Of a DNA stretch of 64,000 nt, positions 34,721-46,335 are shown in pieces; the stretch's first letter is position 1; each line of letters begins with the position of its first letter. The stretch spans positions 620,001-684,000 of the forward strand of contig JADLSH010000138.1 in assembly GCA_016169945.1 (NCBI GenBank), read 5' to 3'. The DNA is from Trachythela sp. YZ-2020. Its lineage: Eukaryota; Cnidaria; Anthozoa; Malacalcyonacea; Clavulariidae. The notes beneath the pieces were generated by a model. It did not search any database. It was given only the letters and a program-made list of their open reading frames with translations, and was not told where the DNA came from. A program made the position numbers and the translations under genes.

Positions 34721-35140
34721 TTCAATTCAATTCAATTCAATTACGTCTTTATTACAAATAGTGGAGTTGCAACAAACGTGCAACTTTACAATTGATATGT
34801 AATACAAAGATTAAATTATTCACAAAGTTATTTACATATTAGTCAGATTATACAATATAATAAAATATTAAAAATCATTAAAAAGACGTTTATTTAAAAA
34901 AGATTGTTTAAAGCGTTCTGTATTTACATTTGGCAACATGAATGGTTAATCACGTTCTCTTAAAGGCCGTTGACGTTTCTCTGGTAACAACTCGTACAGA
35001 CAGTGTTCAGGATTGTTCAGGATTTTTTTTAACAATAATCGATCTCTCTCCTCAATCATCTCAGCCATTGAATTTTTTTGAGAGTATATACATATCGGAA
35101 TGCACGATTGAAAAACTTGTTGATTTATCAACCTTACAAT
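34721..35140 (-). pseudogene. LINE 3' fragment with (TTGAA)n tail
   Basis: Minus strand encodes RDRLLLKKILNNPEHCLYEL, LPEKRQRPLRERD, then PFMLPNVNTERFKQSFLNKR and LF, the C-terminal end of a LINE RT protein. The tail is read on the plus strand as TTCAA repeats at 34721-34742. 5'-truncated. Confidence 0.7.
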
Positions 35141-35827
35141 TGGCTGAATTTCATCAATTCTGATTGGGTTGAATTACAACCAGGTTCTTTCTGACAATGA
35201 CATTCCTTACTTGAAAATGCAATCGATTTTCATACAATTCATACTTAAGAATCAATACAATTCTCACAAAATTCTTGCCAACTGTCAGGAGGTCAAAAGA
35301 AGCCAAATGGCCAAACTGTTTTTTCGAGGTCAAAAGAAAAATAAAGAAACCAAATTCGAGTTATTTGGCATCCAAGAGGCTAATCTACCAACCCTGCTTT
35401 AGATAAATAATTATGCGCATGTTTACATAAAGTATTGGTACTTTCTTAGCATACTGCTCGGTGCGATATATCGCTGGTGCAAAATTATTTGTCGTCATCT
35501 GTGGTCGTCGTCATGGGTACACGAAAAAAGTTTCTATGTATTTCTTATAACATTTGTTTATACAAAATAACTTAAGAAATTAATATTTTTAACACAGAAT
35601 TTTCAAACCCGAAATACATAAAATATAAAATAAAATAATGACACAACAAATATTAATGCCAAGTCAACATGAAAAGAAAAGTTGCTGTACGTATGCGGTG
35701 TCTGGAAAATTGTTCTCGAAATATATGTAGTTCAATTATAGTAGCCAAATACCTGACCTTTGAACTTCTTTTTAAAAGAGCAAAATTACCAAGGACTGTA
35801 TATTGGTAAATTAATATAAGTGTTTCC

Positions 35828-36425
35828 CTAAACTAAAACTGCATAATTTATGTAAGAAAAAATAAATAATGGAATAATAAACTTTAATAAATAAAGCTTT
35901 GTAAAGATACCAGTTCCTCCTGAAATTTTCTTGGAAAGTTCATGAATATGATCCTTCCAGTTTAGATGACAATCAATTAGATCTCCTAAATATTTTATAC
36001 TTTTCTTTTCTTTGATCTTCTTATCATGAATTTTAATATTTATGGACGAATTTATTCTTTTTTGAGGTGGATAAAAAAACAAAATTAGATATTTCAATAT
36101 TTAGAGATGGCTTGTTAGCACATAATTATTCATTAAGGTTACATAACGGCTCAATTAAAATTCTTTCTAAAAATTCAAGATTTTCATGAGATCAAAGCAG
36201 ATTGGAGTCATTTTCAAATAATGGAAATAAATTTTAGTGGCACGGTTACTGATATAATTTATATACAATAAAAACAGCGATGGACCTAAAACAGATTCCT
36301 GCTGAACACCACAAGTAATATTTTTGCTGAGATATTGTGCCACGAATTGAAGCATATTGTTGCTATTCTGAAGATAGGATGAGAACCAACTATTTGCTAC
36401 ACCCGTAATTCCATAATGTTCAAGT
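35828..36425 (-). pseudogene. LINE RT fragment, truncated at both ends
   Basis: Minus strand: a YGI-like lead, VANSWFSSYLQ, then ITCGVQQESVLGPSLFLLYI (GVPQGSVLGP motif with Q for P and E for G), a decayed catalytic region, and SIKYLGDLIDCHLNWKDHIH, the stretch after the palm. Related to the LINE family at position 1. Frame changes make it dead. Confidence 0.7.
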
Positions 36426-37758
36426 TAGTTAATATGAGGGGTGCTGTAATGCACCTTTTGTCCACTATGGCCAACCTGTAATTGGATGAATTATTACACA
36501 GACTAGTATTATTTTTGTTAGATATACATTTTAATATACATGTGAAATACATAGACATCAGCCAATGCTGGACCAGGGCATTTTTTAATACCGCAGCGTG
36601 GTGAGGCATTTGCCTCAGTGGGCCCTTTCTATTGCCCGCCGGCCGCCACTAAAAGTAAAAACTGGCTTGCTCCCCAGCTGTCTGGGCCTTTTGGCCAGAA
36701 GTATGCACTGATCAAAGATGATAAGAAACAAGGCTTATTGTTTACTTAGACCTAGCCGGGAATCGTCGAACGTTTTGGCACTGCTTGTCAGATTTTTTAA
36801 CTAAATGTATGAATATTTTTGGTATAAAATTACGCACTTATTCTCTTCTTCAGTCTTGGCAGTAAATACTGATTCGTTGTGTAGGTACGATCGGTAGGTT
36901 TCGTGGTCAGCAGCTCTTCGTTTAACCAAATATTTGGAATGAATTATTGTGACATTGCCCTTAAATCTTCCCCTAAAGTGCATGAAATGGCATTCCAGAG
37001 ACTGTAGATTTCAAAATTTTCTGGGGAGCATGCACCCATAGCCCCGAAAAGTCTTGCGCCTTCAGCATTCGACACTAGTGTCAGTGCGAATTTGGAATTC
37101 TTTAACACTCCCCAATCCAAAAAATTATACGCGGCCCTGTACACACAGCTGACACTGGCATAGAAAGCAAGGAGGCTGAGGAGCTAACATTTTGGACCCG
37201 GCCTAAAATAGATCAGGTCCATGTTCTTTGATAATTGTGTGTAGCAAGGTTGGAATTAACTCTTAAGAGTAAATTGAAGTCAATATTTTCCATGGCGCCT
37301 GAACCGAAACAGGCACCTACACAATTCTCCAGCGGCAAATAATTGAGAAAGTGCAGGAAATAGCCTCAATTTGAGTCTCAATTTTTCAAATTTCCCCCCC
37401 AGATCACTTTTGTTCCAAATCGCAGCACCCTAATGAAACATGTGTGTTAATATTTAAGCAGGATTTTGTGATATTTTGCCAGATTCCAGTAATAATTTGA
37501 CCCCCTCCAATTGTTAGCAGTTATATGGCGGGACATGGGCCCTTTTGCATGTCTTACCCCACCACTGAAAAATTATTTAAAATGCACTGTGCTGGACAGC
37601 CAGCACTTTCTTAGTGAAACAGTCACTGACACACATATTTTAAGCACATTTATGGTAAATTGACGCTATATATACACTGCATAAACATCTGTATAATATC
37701 ACAATGAAACATTGTGCCTCAGAAATAATATTTAATCACGTGCAAATTCATATATGTC
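36426..37758. other. No gene recognised
   Basis: Contains a block shared with 17895-17995 (36980-37140). No conserved coding. Confidence 0.4.
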
Positions 37759-37780
37759 TTATGGCCCTGTCACACTATTG

Positions 37781-37965
37781 CGTATGATAGAAACGTATGA
37801 GTTGCGTATGAAAATTATTTCATGTATTGTCATACGCACAAAAAAGCCCTTAAAAATACAGATTTCTGCATATACTTACCTTATTGAACCTATGAGTATC
37901 GTATGAGTAGCGCATCGCTGGCGTATGCCCAGCATATGAATAGCTTACGAGCAGCGTTTGAAATG
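37781..37965. promoter_or_regulatory. Left subterminal CGTATG motif array
   Basis: GCGTATGATAG, ACGTATGAG, GCGTATGAAA, CATACGCAC, TCGTATGAG, GCGTATGCCC and similar. Matching arrays lie at 41440-41610 and 44662-44970. In DNA transposons such arrays usually bind the transposase or its DNA-binding partner; here that is inferred. Confidence 0.55.
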
Positions 37966-38067
37966 CGCATGTCTAGCGTACCACTATCATGTTACAAACT
38001 TCAAGCCTATAAAAGCGGCGTTCGTTCAACATTGCAGCATTATTGCAGAAAACGTCCAACTATCAAC

Positions 38068-39360
38068 ATGCCAAACAAGAAGAGGACATCGTCTACTCAT
38101 GGCCGAGGAAAAGGGAAGAAGATTCCAGCATCATCCTCATCCAAAGCTGATGATCCACCTGTTCATATACCTGCAGATATACTTCAACCACCAGATGATG
38201 TACTTGACACACCTGCTGATGCTCCTGAGACACCTCCTAATGATGAACTACATGTTCCTGAGCAATCAAGGTCCCCAGCTCTACCTCGCGAAGTCTCCCG
38301 TGAATCATCGGTGTCATCATATGCATCTATTGATTTCTCCACCGCCTCCCGCCTGGCCGATAACAAGGGGAAGAAGAAGAAGGAAAGGGCCAAGAAAAAC
38401 CCCTGCAACCTCATCATCGCAGAGGAAGAGTTGATGCTGGAGTTCATCATGGACAACCCTGTGCTTTGGAATGTCAAGATGACAGATTACAGGCGGAAGG
38501 ACAAGAAGGACAAGATCTGGGAAGAGCAAGCCCAGCAAATGGACAAGAAAGCTGACACCCTCAAGGGCTGGTTCAGGTCATTGCGTGACACCAACACACG
38601 CCTTGATAAGAAAAAGAGCGGTGATAGTACACCAAACCTGACTGAGAGAGAGCAGTGGATCCTCTCAAAGTTTGCTTTTCTGAAGACGGTCACTCGCCAC
38701 CGTCCAGAGCCCATGCAGAGTGTAAGTTGACAACTATTCGATCTTTTATGGAACTCATTAATTTCATGATGTATATATATATAAATCATTTTTGCAATCA
38801 TGTGCTTGTGATGTTATTTTTTGTCTTTGCAGGTGACAGCAACCATCCAACGGCACAGAGGAGACCTTGATGCAGCCGAGAGCGCTTGCGCTGACATGCA
38901 GATTGACCTGGATGAAATCACTCCTATACCCTCATCTACCCCTTCATCCTCACGCAAGCGACCTCGGGACCCAGACAGCGACGTCCTTGATTCCCTACAG
39001 CAGAGACTTTCTGAGTCTGGCACCATCCTCAAGGAGCTCCCCAAAGCCCAGCAACATCCCATCACAGCCCGAACTGCCTTTGCCAACTACGTTAAAGACA
39101 GCCTGCTGACCATGTCCAAGCCCAAGTACAAGAAGGCAAGGTCCTCCATCAACAGGTTACTGTCAGAACTGATGGATGAGGATAGCGATTATGATATTCC
39201 AAGTGCCATGGAAGCTCCACACATCAAACAAACCCAGCAGGCCAGCCACTCTCAACCACCCCACCCCAGCGCCCCATTTCAGCACCTCCCTTCTGCTCAT
39301 TCACCTCCTCAGCACCATCCTTCTCCGAGCATTATCAGACACCTCCCTACATGTCAATAA
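38068..39360 (+). CDS. MADF-domain DNA-binding protein of Harbinger element 1
   Basis: Start chosen at 38068 (MPNKKRTSSTHGRGK) because the frame upstream is built from subterminal repeat sequence. Exon 1 ends at 38721 before GTAAGT. Exon 2 starts at 38833 after TTTGTCTTTGCAG, giving 393 codons. Residues about 100-112 are a lysine-rich stretch (KGKKKKERAKK). About 120-190 form a MADF domain (LMLEFIMDNPVLWN, DYRRKDKKDKIW, KGWFRSLRDTNTRLDKK). The C-terminus is acidic, then His/Pro/Gln-rich. A +1 frame continues beyond 39310 with HYQTPPYMSINEPP and later a Gln-rich stretch up to 39764, so the true C-terminus was probably longer and is lost to a frameshift and a stop. It would guide the transposase to the element ends. 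Confidence 0.75.
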
Positions 39361-39764
39361 ACGAGCCTCCTGCATCATCAGTGTGGGGTTCATAGTCCAT
39401 GGAGTACATGGACCAGTTTCACCAGCCAATCGTCCATCATCAACATCACCACAGGACTCCCACTCCTCTAGAGCAGATGATGGCTCCTCCTCAACAACTT
39501 GCTCAGCAACCTCCTCAGCAAACTCAACAGCAGCAGCAACAGTGCACTCCCACCCCCGCCCCAGTTTGTGACTCCTTGGGTTCTGCTGCACAGGTACTGA
39601 GGGAAAAGCCGGGGCCAACGCAGCATGTTGCAGGCTCAGCCTTCGAGCACAACCTCCCGAACATTTGCACTAGATCCACCCTCTCAGGATTTCAATATAT
39701 CACGGGATCTACTGATGATATCGGTTCTCAGGATGAGGTACTCAACCAACGACCACAAACGTAA

Positions 39765-40310
39765 AAGAAGTATTGACTCTTTAGTGACTGTTGTTGTAAT
39801 GACTATGTTACAAAAGTTAAAAATGAATTTCCTTGTTTTGTTTCTTGTACTTTTTTAATATATAAATCTATATATACTTAATTTATAAGTACCCCTGATG
39901 CAAGGCCCCTAGAATATTACACTGCACTTTACATTTAATTTTAAACTATACCATTATGTAGAGTGTATAGTGTACAGTCTACTATCAAGTGCAGTTTATT
40001 ATTCCAGGTGTCAGTGGTACTGATAAATAACATATGATGTGAAATATACAAAGTATAGTGTTGTGTTAAAGTAGCGGATTATAAATACATCAATTCGTTG
40101 TAGTGTAGTTTGATTCATAATCAAGGTGCTCTAAATCATTCTGTTTTGCCATGCAACAGCACCTGCATCTGAGTTGACTCAGTGTTTAAGAAGGTTCCTC
40201 TGTTTCTTTCCTTTGTTGGTGGAGGTGTTCCTCCAGCAACTGTATGTGTGTGTAAATTCCTGTCCTGTCTCCATGCTCCAGGGATGAAGTCACTGTTCAT
40301 GTTCTCAGCA
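39765..40310. other. Spacer between convergent Harbinger genes
   Basis: A+T-rich 3' sequences of both genes. No further coding seen. Confidence 0.5.
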
Positions 40311-40314
40311 CGGT

Positions 40315-41389
40315 CTACATGCTGGTTCTGTAGTTCAGGTACCGTAACCTCATGAGATTGTGCAGGACAATGCAAGCTTTCACGATGAGCTTGACAGTGG
40401 AGGGGTGATGCTGCATGGTAGTTAGCAGAACCTGGAATCGGTTCGCCAGGATGCCGAAGGCATTTTCAACCACCCTTCTGGCGCGGGAAAGCCTGTAGTT
40501 AAATATCCTCTCTTCGTTGTTCAGACCGCGGCGGCTGTATGGTTTCATCATGGTCTCTCGGAGGGCGAAGGCATCGTCGCCGATGAAGAAGTAAGGGACA
40601 TTCTGGTAGTCATTGGGTAGAGCATCAGGGACGGGGACTCCTATGGTGCCGCCTTCAGCCAATTCCTTGATTTCAGAATTATTGTAGATCTGTGCGTCTG
40701 ATGATGACCCTTTACCACCGATATCTGCCCAGATGAACTTGTAATCTGCATCTACAAGGCCCATGAGTACAACAGAGTAGAATCCCTTGTAGTTGAAGTA
40801 TTGGGATCCACTTTTTTGGAGGACACTTGCAGGCAATGTGCTTCCCATCTAGTGCACCACATGTATGGGGGAAGTTCCATCTCTTGAGGAACTTGTCAGA
40901 TATGGCACGCCATCTCTCTGGGGTGGTTGGACAGGTCATGACATCGGACATGTATTCGTCGATGATGGCTTGGCAGACCTCTCTGACGATGAGTGACTGG
41001 GTGTTGTGGGGGACCCTCCATCCGTACTTCATGGCTGAATACGTGCTCTCAGAGGCAAGATGACGCAAAGTCAGTGCGAGCTTCAGGCCGGGCTCCAGGG
41101 GCTGCCTATACCAGGTATGTTGTTTGGTGATCCTGGGACTGACTCTGGCCAGCAGCTCATCGAACATCTCGGGGGCCATCCGCATGAAGTTCTTGAAGCA
41201 TTGTTGGTCCTCGTTTCGGAGCTCCACCAGAAGCTGGTCATACATGCCAAACTGCCTTCGCCTGCCGATCCATGATCTCATCCAGATTGCACGTCTTTTT
41301 CTTCTTCTCTTCTTTCTTCTGTTATGTTGGATGTGATGAATTGCCAAATCTATGAGATCATACTGATGTTGGAGAACAGCTAACTCCAT
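40315..41389 (-). pseudogene. PIF/Harbinger transposase (DDE_Tnp_4), single frameshift
   Basis: The N-terminal frame starts at 41389 (MELAVLQHQYDLIDLAIHHI), has an HTH-like region at about residues 96-140 (LKLALTLRHLASESTYSAMK), and reaches the first catalytic Asp in CGALDGKHIACKCPPK (D181). A run of six T at 40812-40817 is one base too long and shifts the frame. The rest continues as SGSQYFNYKGFYSVVLMGLV, WADIGGKGSSSDAQIYNNS, VPYFFIGDDAFALRETMMKP (candidate second Asp) and SRARRVVENAFGILANRFQV (candidate Glu), ending at 40315. Apart from that one base the frame is clean. It would cut and paste the element. Confidence 0.9.
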
Positions 41390-41629
41390 CGTTCATACCC
41401 GGAGATCCAAGAAGATATGAAGAACAGCTAAAAATGGGAGCCTATATACGCTGGGGATACGATGGGGATACGATGGCCAGACGTCACTCATACGCAAATT
41501 GTACGGTAAATACGTTACTCAATCGTCTGCCATACGCCAAGATATCTATGGAAGTTTCACATACGTCACACATACGTTAGACGTACATTACTCATGGGCT
41601 ATCAACACACTAGCTGTACGGTACCTATT

Positions 41630-42400
41630 ATGCGGGGCTTCAAACTAGCATCACTTAATGTTACTAGTATAATAAAGCATATCGACGAGCTTAGAGTTTT
41701 GCTTGTTGACCATTCAATCGATGTTTTGGCAATTAACGAGACAAGGCTTGATTCTACTATAAATGACAATGAGGTTCATATATCTGGTTATGAAATTGTA
41801 CGTCGCGACAGAAGCGTCAATGGCAGATTTGGGGGTGGTGTATGTTTTTATGTTCGATTCAATATCAATTTTCTACCACGTTTCGATATGTCAATTGATC
41901 AACTAGAAAATTTATGTATCGAAATTCGTAAACCTAGATCCAAGCCTTTTCTCGTTACAACTTGGTATAGACCTCCAGATTCACCCGTCGACAAATTCAA
42001 CTATTTTGAAACTCTAGTAGGTAGACTCGACGCAGAAAATGTTGAATATTACTTAATGGGTGACCTGAACTGCAATTTTGGGTCAACCGTAATGGATCAT
42101 AATTCAACCATTTTGACTAGCATCACTGATCTTTATGGCTTACAACAGTTAATAAGCGAACCAACTCGCATAACCAAGTCATCTTCAACACTAATTGACT
42201 TGATATTTACCAATTCGCCTGATAAGATTGTTTGCTCCGGTGTCTCTCATATCAGTATCAGTGATCATAGCCTAATTTATGCATTTCGTAAACTTTCAAC
42301 TGGTTTATTTACTAAGGGCCACTCTACTGTGACCTATAGAAAGTTTAAGAATTTTGATTCTGCAAGTTTCAGAAACGATATCTGCTGCAGAATTGGGATG
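41630..42400 (+). CDS. LINE endonuclease domain (N-terminal part of ORF2)
   Basis: MRGFKLASLNVTSIIKHIDE opens the fold. INETRLDSTINDNEV carries the catalytic Glu, then come FGGGVCFYVR, TTWYRPPDSPVDKF, YYLMGDLNCNFGS, STLIDLIFTNSP and HISISDHSLIYAF, the usual endonuclease motifs including the terminal SDH. The frame is lost at about 42385-42400 by a one-base change. The sequence continues in the next frame as QNWDEIRAHDNPNDMWHVWK. The open frame upstream of 41630 belongs to the host Harbinger and the target duplication. Confidence 0.8.
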
Positions 42401-42429
42401 AAATTAGGGCACATGATAACCCAAATGAC

Positions 42430-44475
42430 ATGTGGCATGTTTGGAAAAATATATTTAATAGTGTTGTTGAAAGACATGCACCTTTGTGTACAAAGCGTAT
42501 TAGGGCTTCTAAATCGCCTTGGATTACCCCTTACTTAAAACAACGCATGTATGATCGAGATATTTTGAAGATAAAAGCGTGCAGCTCTAATGACCCAGCT
42601 GATTGGCACGCTTTTAAGAGAACTCGCAATATTGTAAATACTGAAATCAAACATGCCAAAGAAATGTATTACACGAGCGCTTTTCACGAAAATAAAAGCA
42701 ATTCGAAAAAGACTTGGAATATAATTAATGAACTAACTTCAAGAAAACAACACATCTCGCACGTAAAGGAAATTGAATTGAACGGCTGTTCTATAAGCGG
42801 CTCTCAAAAATTATCTGAGGCGTTTAACGATCATTTCGCTGATATTGGGCCAAAGCTTGCCGATAAAATACCTTGTAACGAAAACAGTCGTTCTCATTTA
42901 GATTACCTTTCAAGTAACGAAAGTGGAGCTAGTACTAGTTTTCAACTGAAGACAACAAGTTCGTCTATAGTCTTTTCTCTTCTATCCAAACTTAGCAAAT
43001 CTAAAGCAACTGGTTTGGATAAAATTTCAGCTAGGCTTCTTCGTGAATGCCCTGATTTGATTTCAGATTCTCTAAGTATAATTTTTAACCGCTCCATTAT
43101 CACGGGTATATTCCCCGACGATTGGAAATGTTCAAAGGTCATACCATTATTTAAACAAGGGAAACGTAAGGATCTCAATAACTATCGGCCCATCTCTATT
43201 ATTCCTATTGTGGCCAAAGTTTTTGAGAGGATTATTTATGATCAAGTCAATTTTTTTCTTACGGATAACAAATTACTTTCAACTAGTCAATCAGGATTCC
43301 GAAGCCTACATTCCACAGTTACTGCTCTTCTCGAAGCCACAAACGACTGGGCGTACAACATCGATCACGGTAACGTAAACGCAGTAGTTTTCTTAGATCT
43401 CAAAAAAGCGTTTGACACCGTAGATCATGCAATTCTTTTATCTAAATTAAATGCATATGGTATAGGAAGTGAATGGTTTAAATCTTACCTAAACGATCGT
43501 AATCAAAAATGCTTCGTGAACGGTTTTCTATCACCGAACCGCTCACTGTCATGTGGTATCCCGCATGGGACTATCTTGGGGCCATTACTATTTTTAATTT
43601 ATATAAATGATTTGCCTAATTGCCTCGAACATTCCCAGGCACGTATGTATGCAGACGACACTCATTTGACGTTGGCAAGCAATAACGTTCGTGATATTAA
43701 TCAGAATCTGAATCAAGACCTTGTCAACGTTAATGAGTGGCTTATCGCAAACAAGCTTACTTTAAATCAATCCAAGACAGAGTTCATGTTAATCGGTTCA
43801 AGGCAAAGATTATGTACGTTGAGCCCATTACCATCTCTGGAAATTGATGGGATCCCTGTTAATCAGGTTTCGCTTACAAAGTCTCTAGGTGTACTGATTG
43901 ATGAAAATCTGTCTTGGAATATGCATATCAATAAGCTAATTAAAAAGATTGCATCAAGCATTGGAGCTATAAAACGTGTAAGGCCTTTTGTTCCATTTAC
44001 GACTCTGCAGTATATTTACAATTCGTTAGTGCAACCGCATTTTAATTATTGCTGCGTCGTCTGGGATAATTGTAACAAAACCTATGCTGATAAGCTTCAA
44101 AAATTGCAAAATCGTGCAGCAAGAGTGTTAACATCTTCTAGCTATGACATTGCTGCTGATTTTCTACTAGACAAGCTTGGCTGGAGAAAACTCGATACCC
44201 AGCGCAAGCTTGAAAAAGCTGTTATGGTCTATAAATCACTTAATGGGCTCGCTCCCGATTACTTGCGTCCCATGTTCATAGACCGTAGCAGCATCACGAA
44301 CTACTCATTGAGAGACACCGAAGGCAAACTAGCTATTCCAAAGCCACGGACCAACTACCTAAAGAATAGCTTTGGTTATAGTGGTGCTGTGCTTTGGAAT
44401 AGCCTTCCTACTGAGCTACGCAAAACAAATAATCTCAGCGTGTTTAAATCGGGCTGTAGTAGGTTTTTTAAATGA
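42430..44475 (+). CDS. LINE reverse transcriptase (C-terminal part of ORF2)
   Basis: 681 codons open from MWHVWKNIFNSVVERHAPLC. RT motifs are ATGLDKISARLLRECPDL, NNYRPISIIPIVAKVFERII, SQSGFRSLHSTVTALLEATN, VVFLDLKKAFDTVDHA, GIPHGTILGPLLFLIYINDL, MYADDTHLTLA (catalytic YADD), LNQSKTEFMLIGS and KSLGVLIDENLSWNMHI. These are followed by LQKLQNRAARVLTSSSYD and FGYSGAVLWNSLPTELRK. His replaces the usual Gln in GIPQG. It ends 186 bp before the tail. No RNase H domain. It was one frame with the endonuclease before a single-base change near 42390. Confidence 0.9.
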   Translation: MWHVWKNIFNSVVERHAPLCTKRIRASKSPWITPYLKQRMYDRDILKIKACSSNDPADWHAFKRTRNIVNTEIKHAKEMYYTSAFHENKSNSKKTWNIINELTSRKQHISHVKEIELNGCSISGSQKLSEAFNDHFADIGPKLADKIPCNENSRSHLDYLSSNESGASTSFQLKTTSSSIVFSLLSKLSKSKATGLDKISARLLRECPDLISDSLSIIFNRSIITGIFPDDWKCSKVIPLFKQGKRKDLNNYRPISIIPIVAKVFERIIYDQVNFFLTDNKLLSTSQSGFRSLHSTVTALLEATNDWAYNIDHGNVNAVVFLDLKKAFDTVDHAILLSKLNAYGIGSEWFKSYLNDRNQKCFVNGFLSPNRSLSCGIPHGTILGPLLFLIYINDLPNCLEHSQARMYADDTHLTLASNNVRDINQNLNQDLVNVNEWLIANKLTLNQSKTEFMLIGSRQRLCTLSPLPSLEIDGIPVNQVSLTKSLGVLIDENLSWNMHINKLIKKIASSIGAIKRVRPFVPFTTLQYIYNSLVQPHFNYCCVVWDNCNKTYADKLQKLQNRAARVLTSSSYDIAADFLLDKLGWRKLDTQRKLEKAVMVYKSLNGLAPDYLRPMFIDRSSITNYSLRDTEGKLAIPKPRTNYLKNSFGYSGAVLWNSLPTELRKTNNLSVFKSGCSRFFK

Positions 44476-44995
44476 TTGAATTTTAACAAATTATATTATT
44501 GCACGGCACTTATGGAAAGCAGGTATTTTTATTTTATAATTATTTCTATATTGAGCTATAACTGTAATTTGTTAGTTTGTAAAATTTTGTAATTAGTTAG
44601 TGTACCATATATGTAAATCCTGATAAGTTCACCGTGGGTAAATAAAGATTCTATTCTATTCTACGGTACGCCTTCATGCTCGCGTATGACTAGCGTACTC
44701 GACCTATTAGTACCGTACATCTAGCGTCCCTCTACCGTATTCAGCGTATGCCTAGAGTATGCTTACCGTATAAACCATACGTCCGAATACGCACAAAATT
44801 TTTGAGCATGCTTAAAAAAACTTTCCTGCCTCGCCGTATGCCAGCGTATGCCACCGTATGCGACCGTGCTTTAAACGTATACAACCTATGCCCAACGTAC
44901 CCCTAGCGTATGTCAGCGTATACCGGCGTATGAGTGATATTTTTCATACGCAGGCATACGCTAGTACGATACCCAATAGTGTGACAGGGCCATTA

Positions 44996-45996
44996 CCAAG
45001 ACAGGTGGGAAATGGAAATTTATACGTATAATATTATTGTATAAATTCGCAGCTCAATGCATGTTTTATCACAGTTTATGGTAAAGATAATGCTTATCTT
45101 CGAAAAAACACGTACAAATCATATCGATTTTCGAATGTATTACTGAAAATATATCTTGAACACTCCTTGCACGCGGGGCACAAAGTGCTGAAAAATCGCC
45201 ATGCACACGTGTGCTAACATTTTTGCATGGATGCGTGCGTGGATTTCGCAATCCGTCCAAGCGTTTAGACAGGAAGTACCTGCATTGGTACGCCTCATGC
45301 TGATAGTCTTCCGTGTTTGGATGGCCTGATCCAAACACGGGTTTCGACCAATCAGAGCACGCGTTATATACATGTTATTTTATAAAGCTTCATCGTTTAA
45401 CGATAAGAACGAGCTTTCATTTGGTACCAAATACGAAGGATCAAGTAAATTCAAACGGTTTATTTGGAAATATTTCTTTTGTCTAATTTTTAGATTTCTG
45501 CTCTGATGTATAATTTAGGCGAAGAGGTATGATTTTGGCCCTTGTTTTAACTTTTTAGCGTTGAGTTTTATTTGTTTACGGTTTGGCTAGTCAACTCCGC
45601 AGGAACCCGAATTTAATTCGTATGTTTTTTGTTTTTGGCGATTTTGCTCTGTTTTTCTGTATTTTGTGGTCTTCCACCGGCTTTTTGTGATGACTGGCAG
45701 AAAGTGTTTGCACTTTAGTGAAGGCAAAGAAAACAGAAGTTTTGTCAGTGAAATCACGGCAGAGAGATAAATTGGACTATTTTGTAGTTTTTGCACATAC
45801 TTCATGTTTATCACAATTAGGATGTATTCTTATATATATATATCTAAAATAGGCGAAACTTTGTATAAAAATAGCAAAGAAATCAAAGCGAACGTGTGTT
45901 GTATTTTTTTACAAACGTGTATTTTTCCACTCTGACAATAGTCAATTATGAGGAATAATGAAATGCATTCTGTACCTAAAGTGAACAGAAAAATAC
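44996..45996. other. No gene seen
   Basis: A+T-rich sequence between element 1 and the SINE. A short (TA)n lies near 45832-45842. No coding motif. Confidence 0.45.
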
Positions 45997-46175
45997 CATT
46001 CTCGGCATCTCGTTCGATTGGATTAATAGTAGAAGGTGTCAGTACATGGAATACTCGAACTGAAATTTATATACATTTTTTTAGACATAGCCGGGAGCCA
46101 TTGCGAAAAATGCAACTTAGGCCCTCTGGTAGGAATTGAATCTGCGGCCCTGCGATTCCGGTGCAGCGCTCTAAC
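45997..46175 (-). mobile_element. tRNA-derived SINE, head removed by Harbinger element 2
   Basis: In minus orientation it reads GAGCGCTGCACCGGAATCGC, AGGGCCGCAGATTCAATTCC (B box), TAAGTTGCATTTTTCGCAA, then ATGTATATAAATTTCAGTTCG, ACACCTTCTACTATTAATCC and GATGCCGAG. The first part of the tRNA-like head (ACTCTGTTGCTCGGTTA in minus sense) is found at 50559-50577, on the far side of Harbinger element 2. Confidence 0.85.
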
Positions 46176-46335
46176 TAGAGAGCTTTAGCAGCGACTACGA
46201 GCACGAGTACGAGATTTGACCGCGTGCGTCCTGGCGCGAGGAAGTCGTAGTCGTACTCGTTTCCGTTCAAATGTTGATTTAGCAGTAAACAAACAACAAT
46301 TGTGACAACGAGTCAAGGACTACAACAATATTCGT

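Larger units (their letters stand above)
41625..44661 (+). mobile_element. Nearly complete CR1/L2-like LINE with (TTCTA)n tail, 8-bp duplication
   Basis: TACGGTAC at 41617-41624 and again at 44662-44669 is the target duplication; the tail is TTCTATTCTATTCTA. The element begins 5 bp before the first methionine of the endonuclease, so it is either slightly 5'-truncated or has a minimal 5' UTR. A decayed relative lies at 51826-53335. Confidence 0.9.
37762..44992. mobile_element. PIF/Harbinger element 1, split by a LINE
   Basis: Left terminus TGGCCCTGTCACACTATTG at 37762-37780 has its exact complement at 44974-44992. TTA at 37759-37761 and 44993-44995 is the 3-bp duplication typical of this superfamily. 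Inside are a MADF-type gene (plus) and a DDE transposase (minus), convergent as usual. Long subterminal regions at both ends are crowded with CATACG/CGTATG. A LINE at 41625-44661 lies inside the right subterminal region; without it the element is about 4.2 kb. Confidence 0.95.

Noticed and set aside
37903..38067. Upstream extension of the MADF protein
   Set aside because: Built from subterminal CATACG repeat sequence; the natural start with a basic N-terminus is at 38068.
38184..38801. Minus-strand frames opposite the MADF gene
   Set aside because: Antisense shadows of a convincing plus-strand gene; no motifs.
41594..41629. Methionine at 41594 as LINE ORF start
   Set aside because: It lies in Harbinger sequence and the 8-bp target duplication (41617-41624), outside the LINE.
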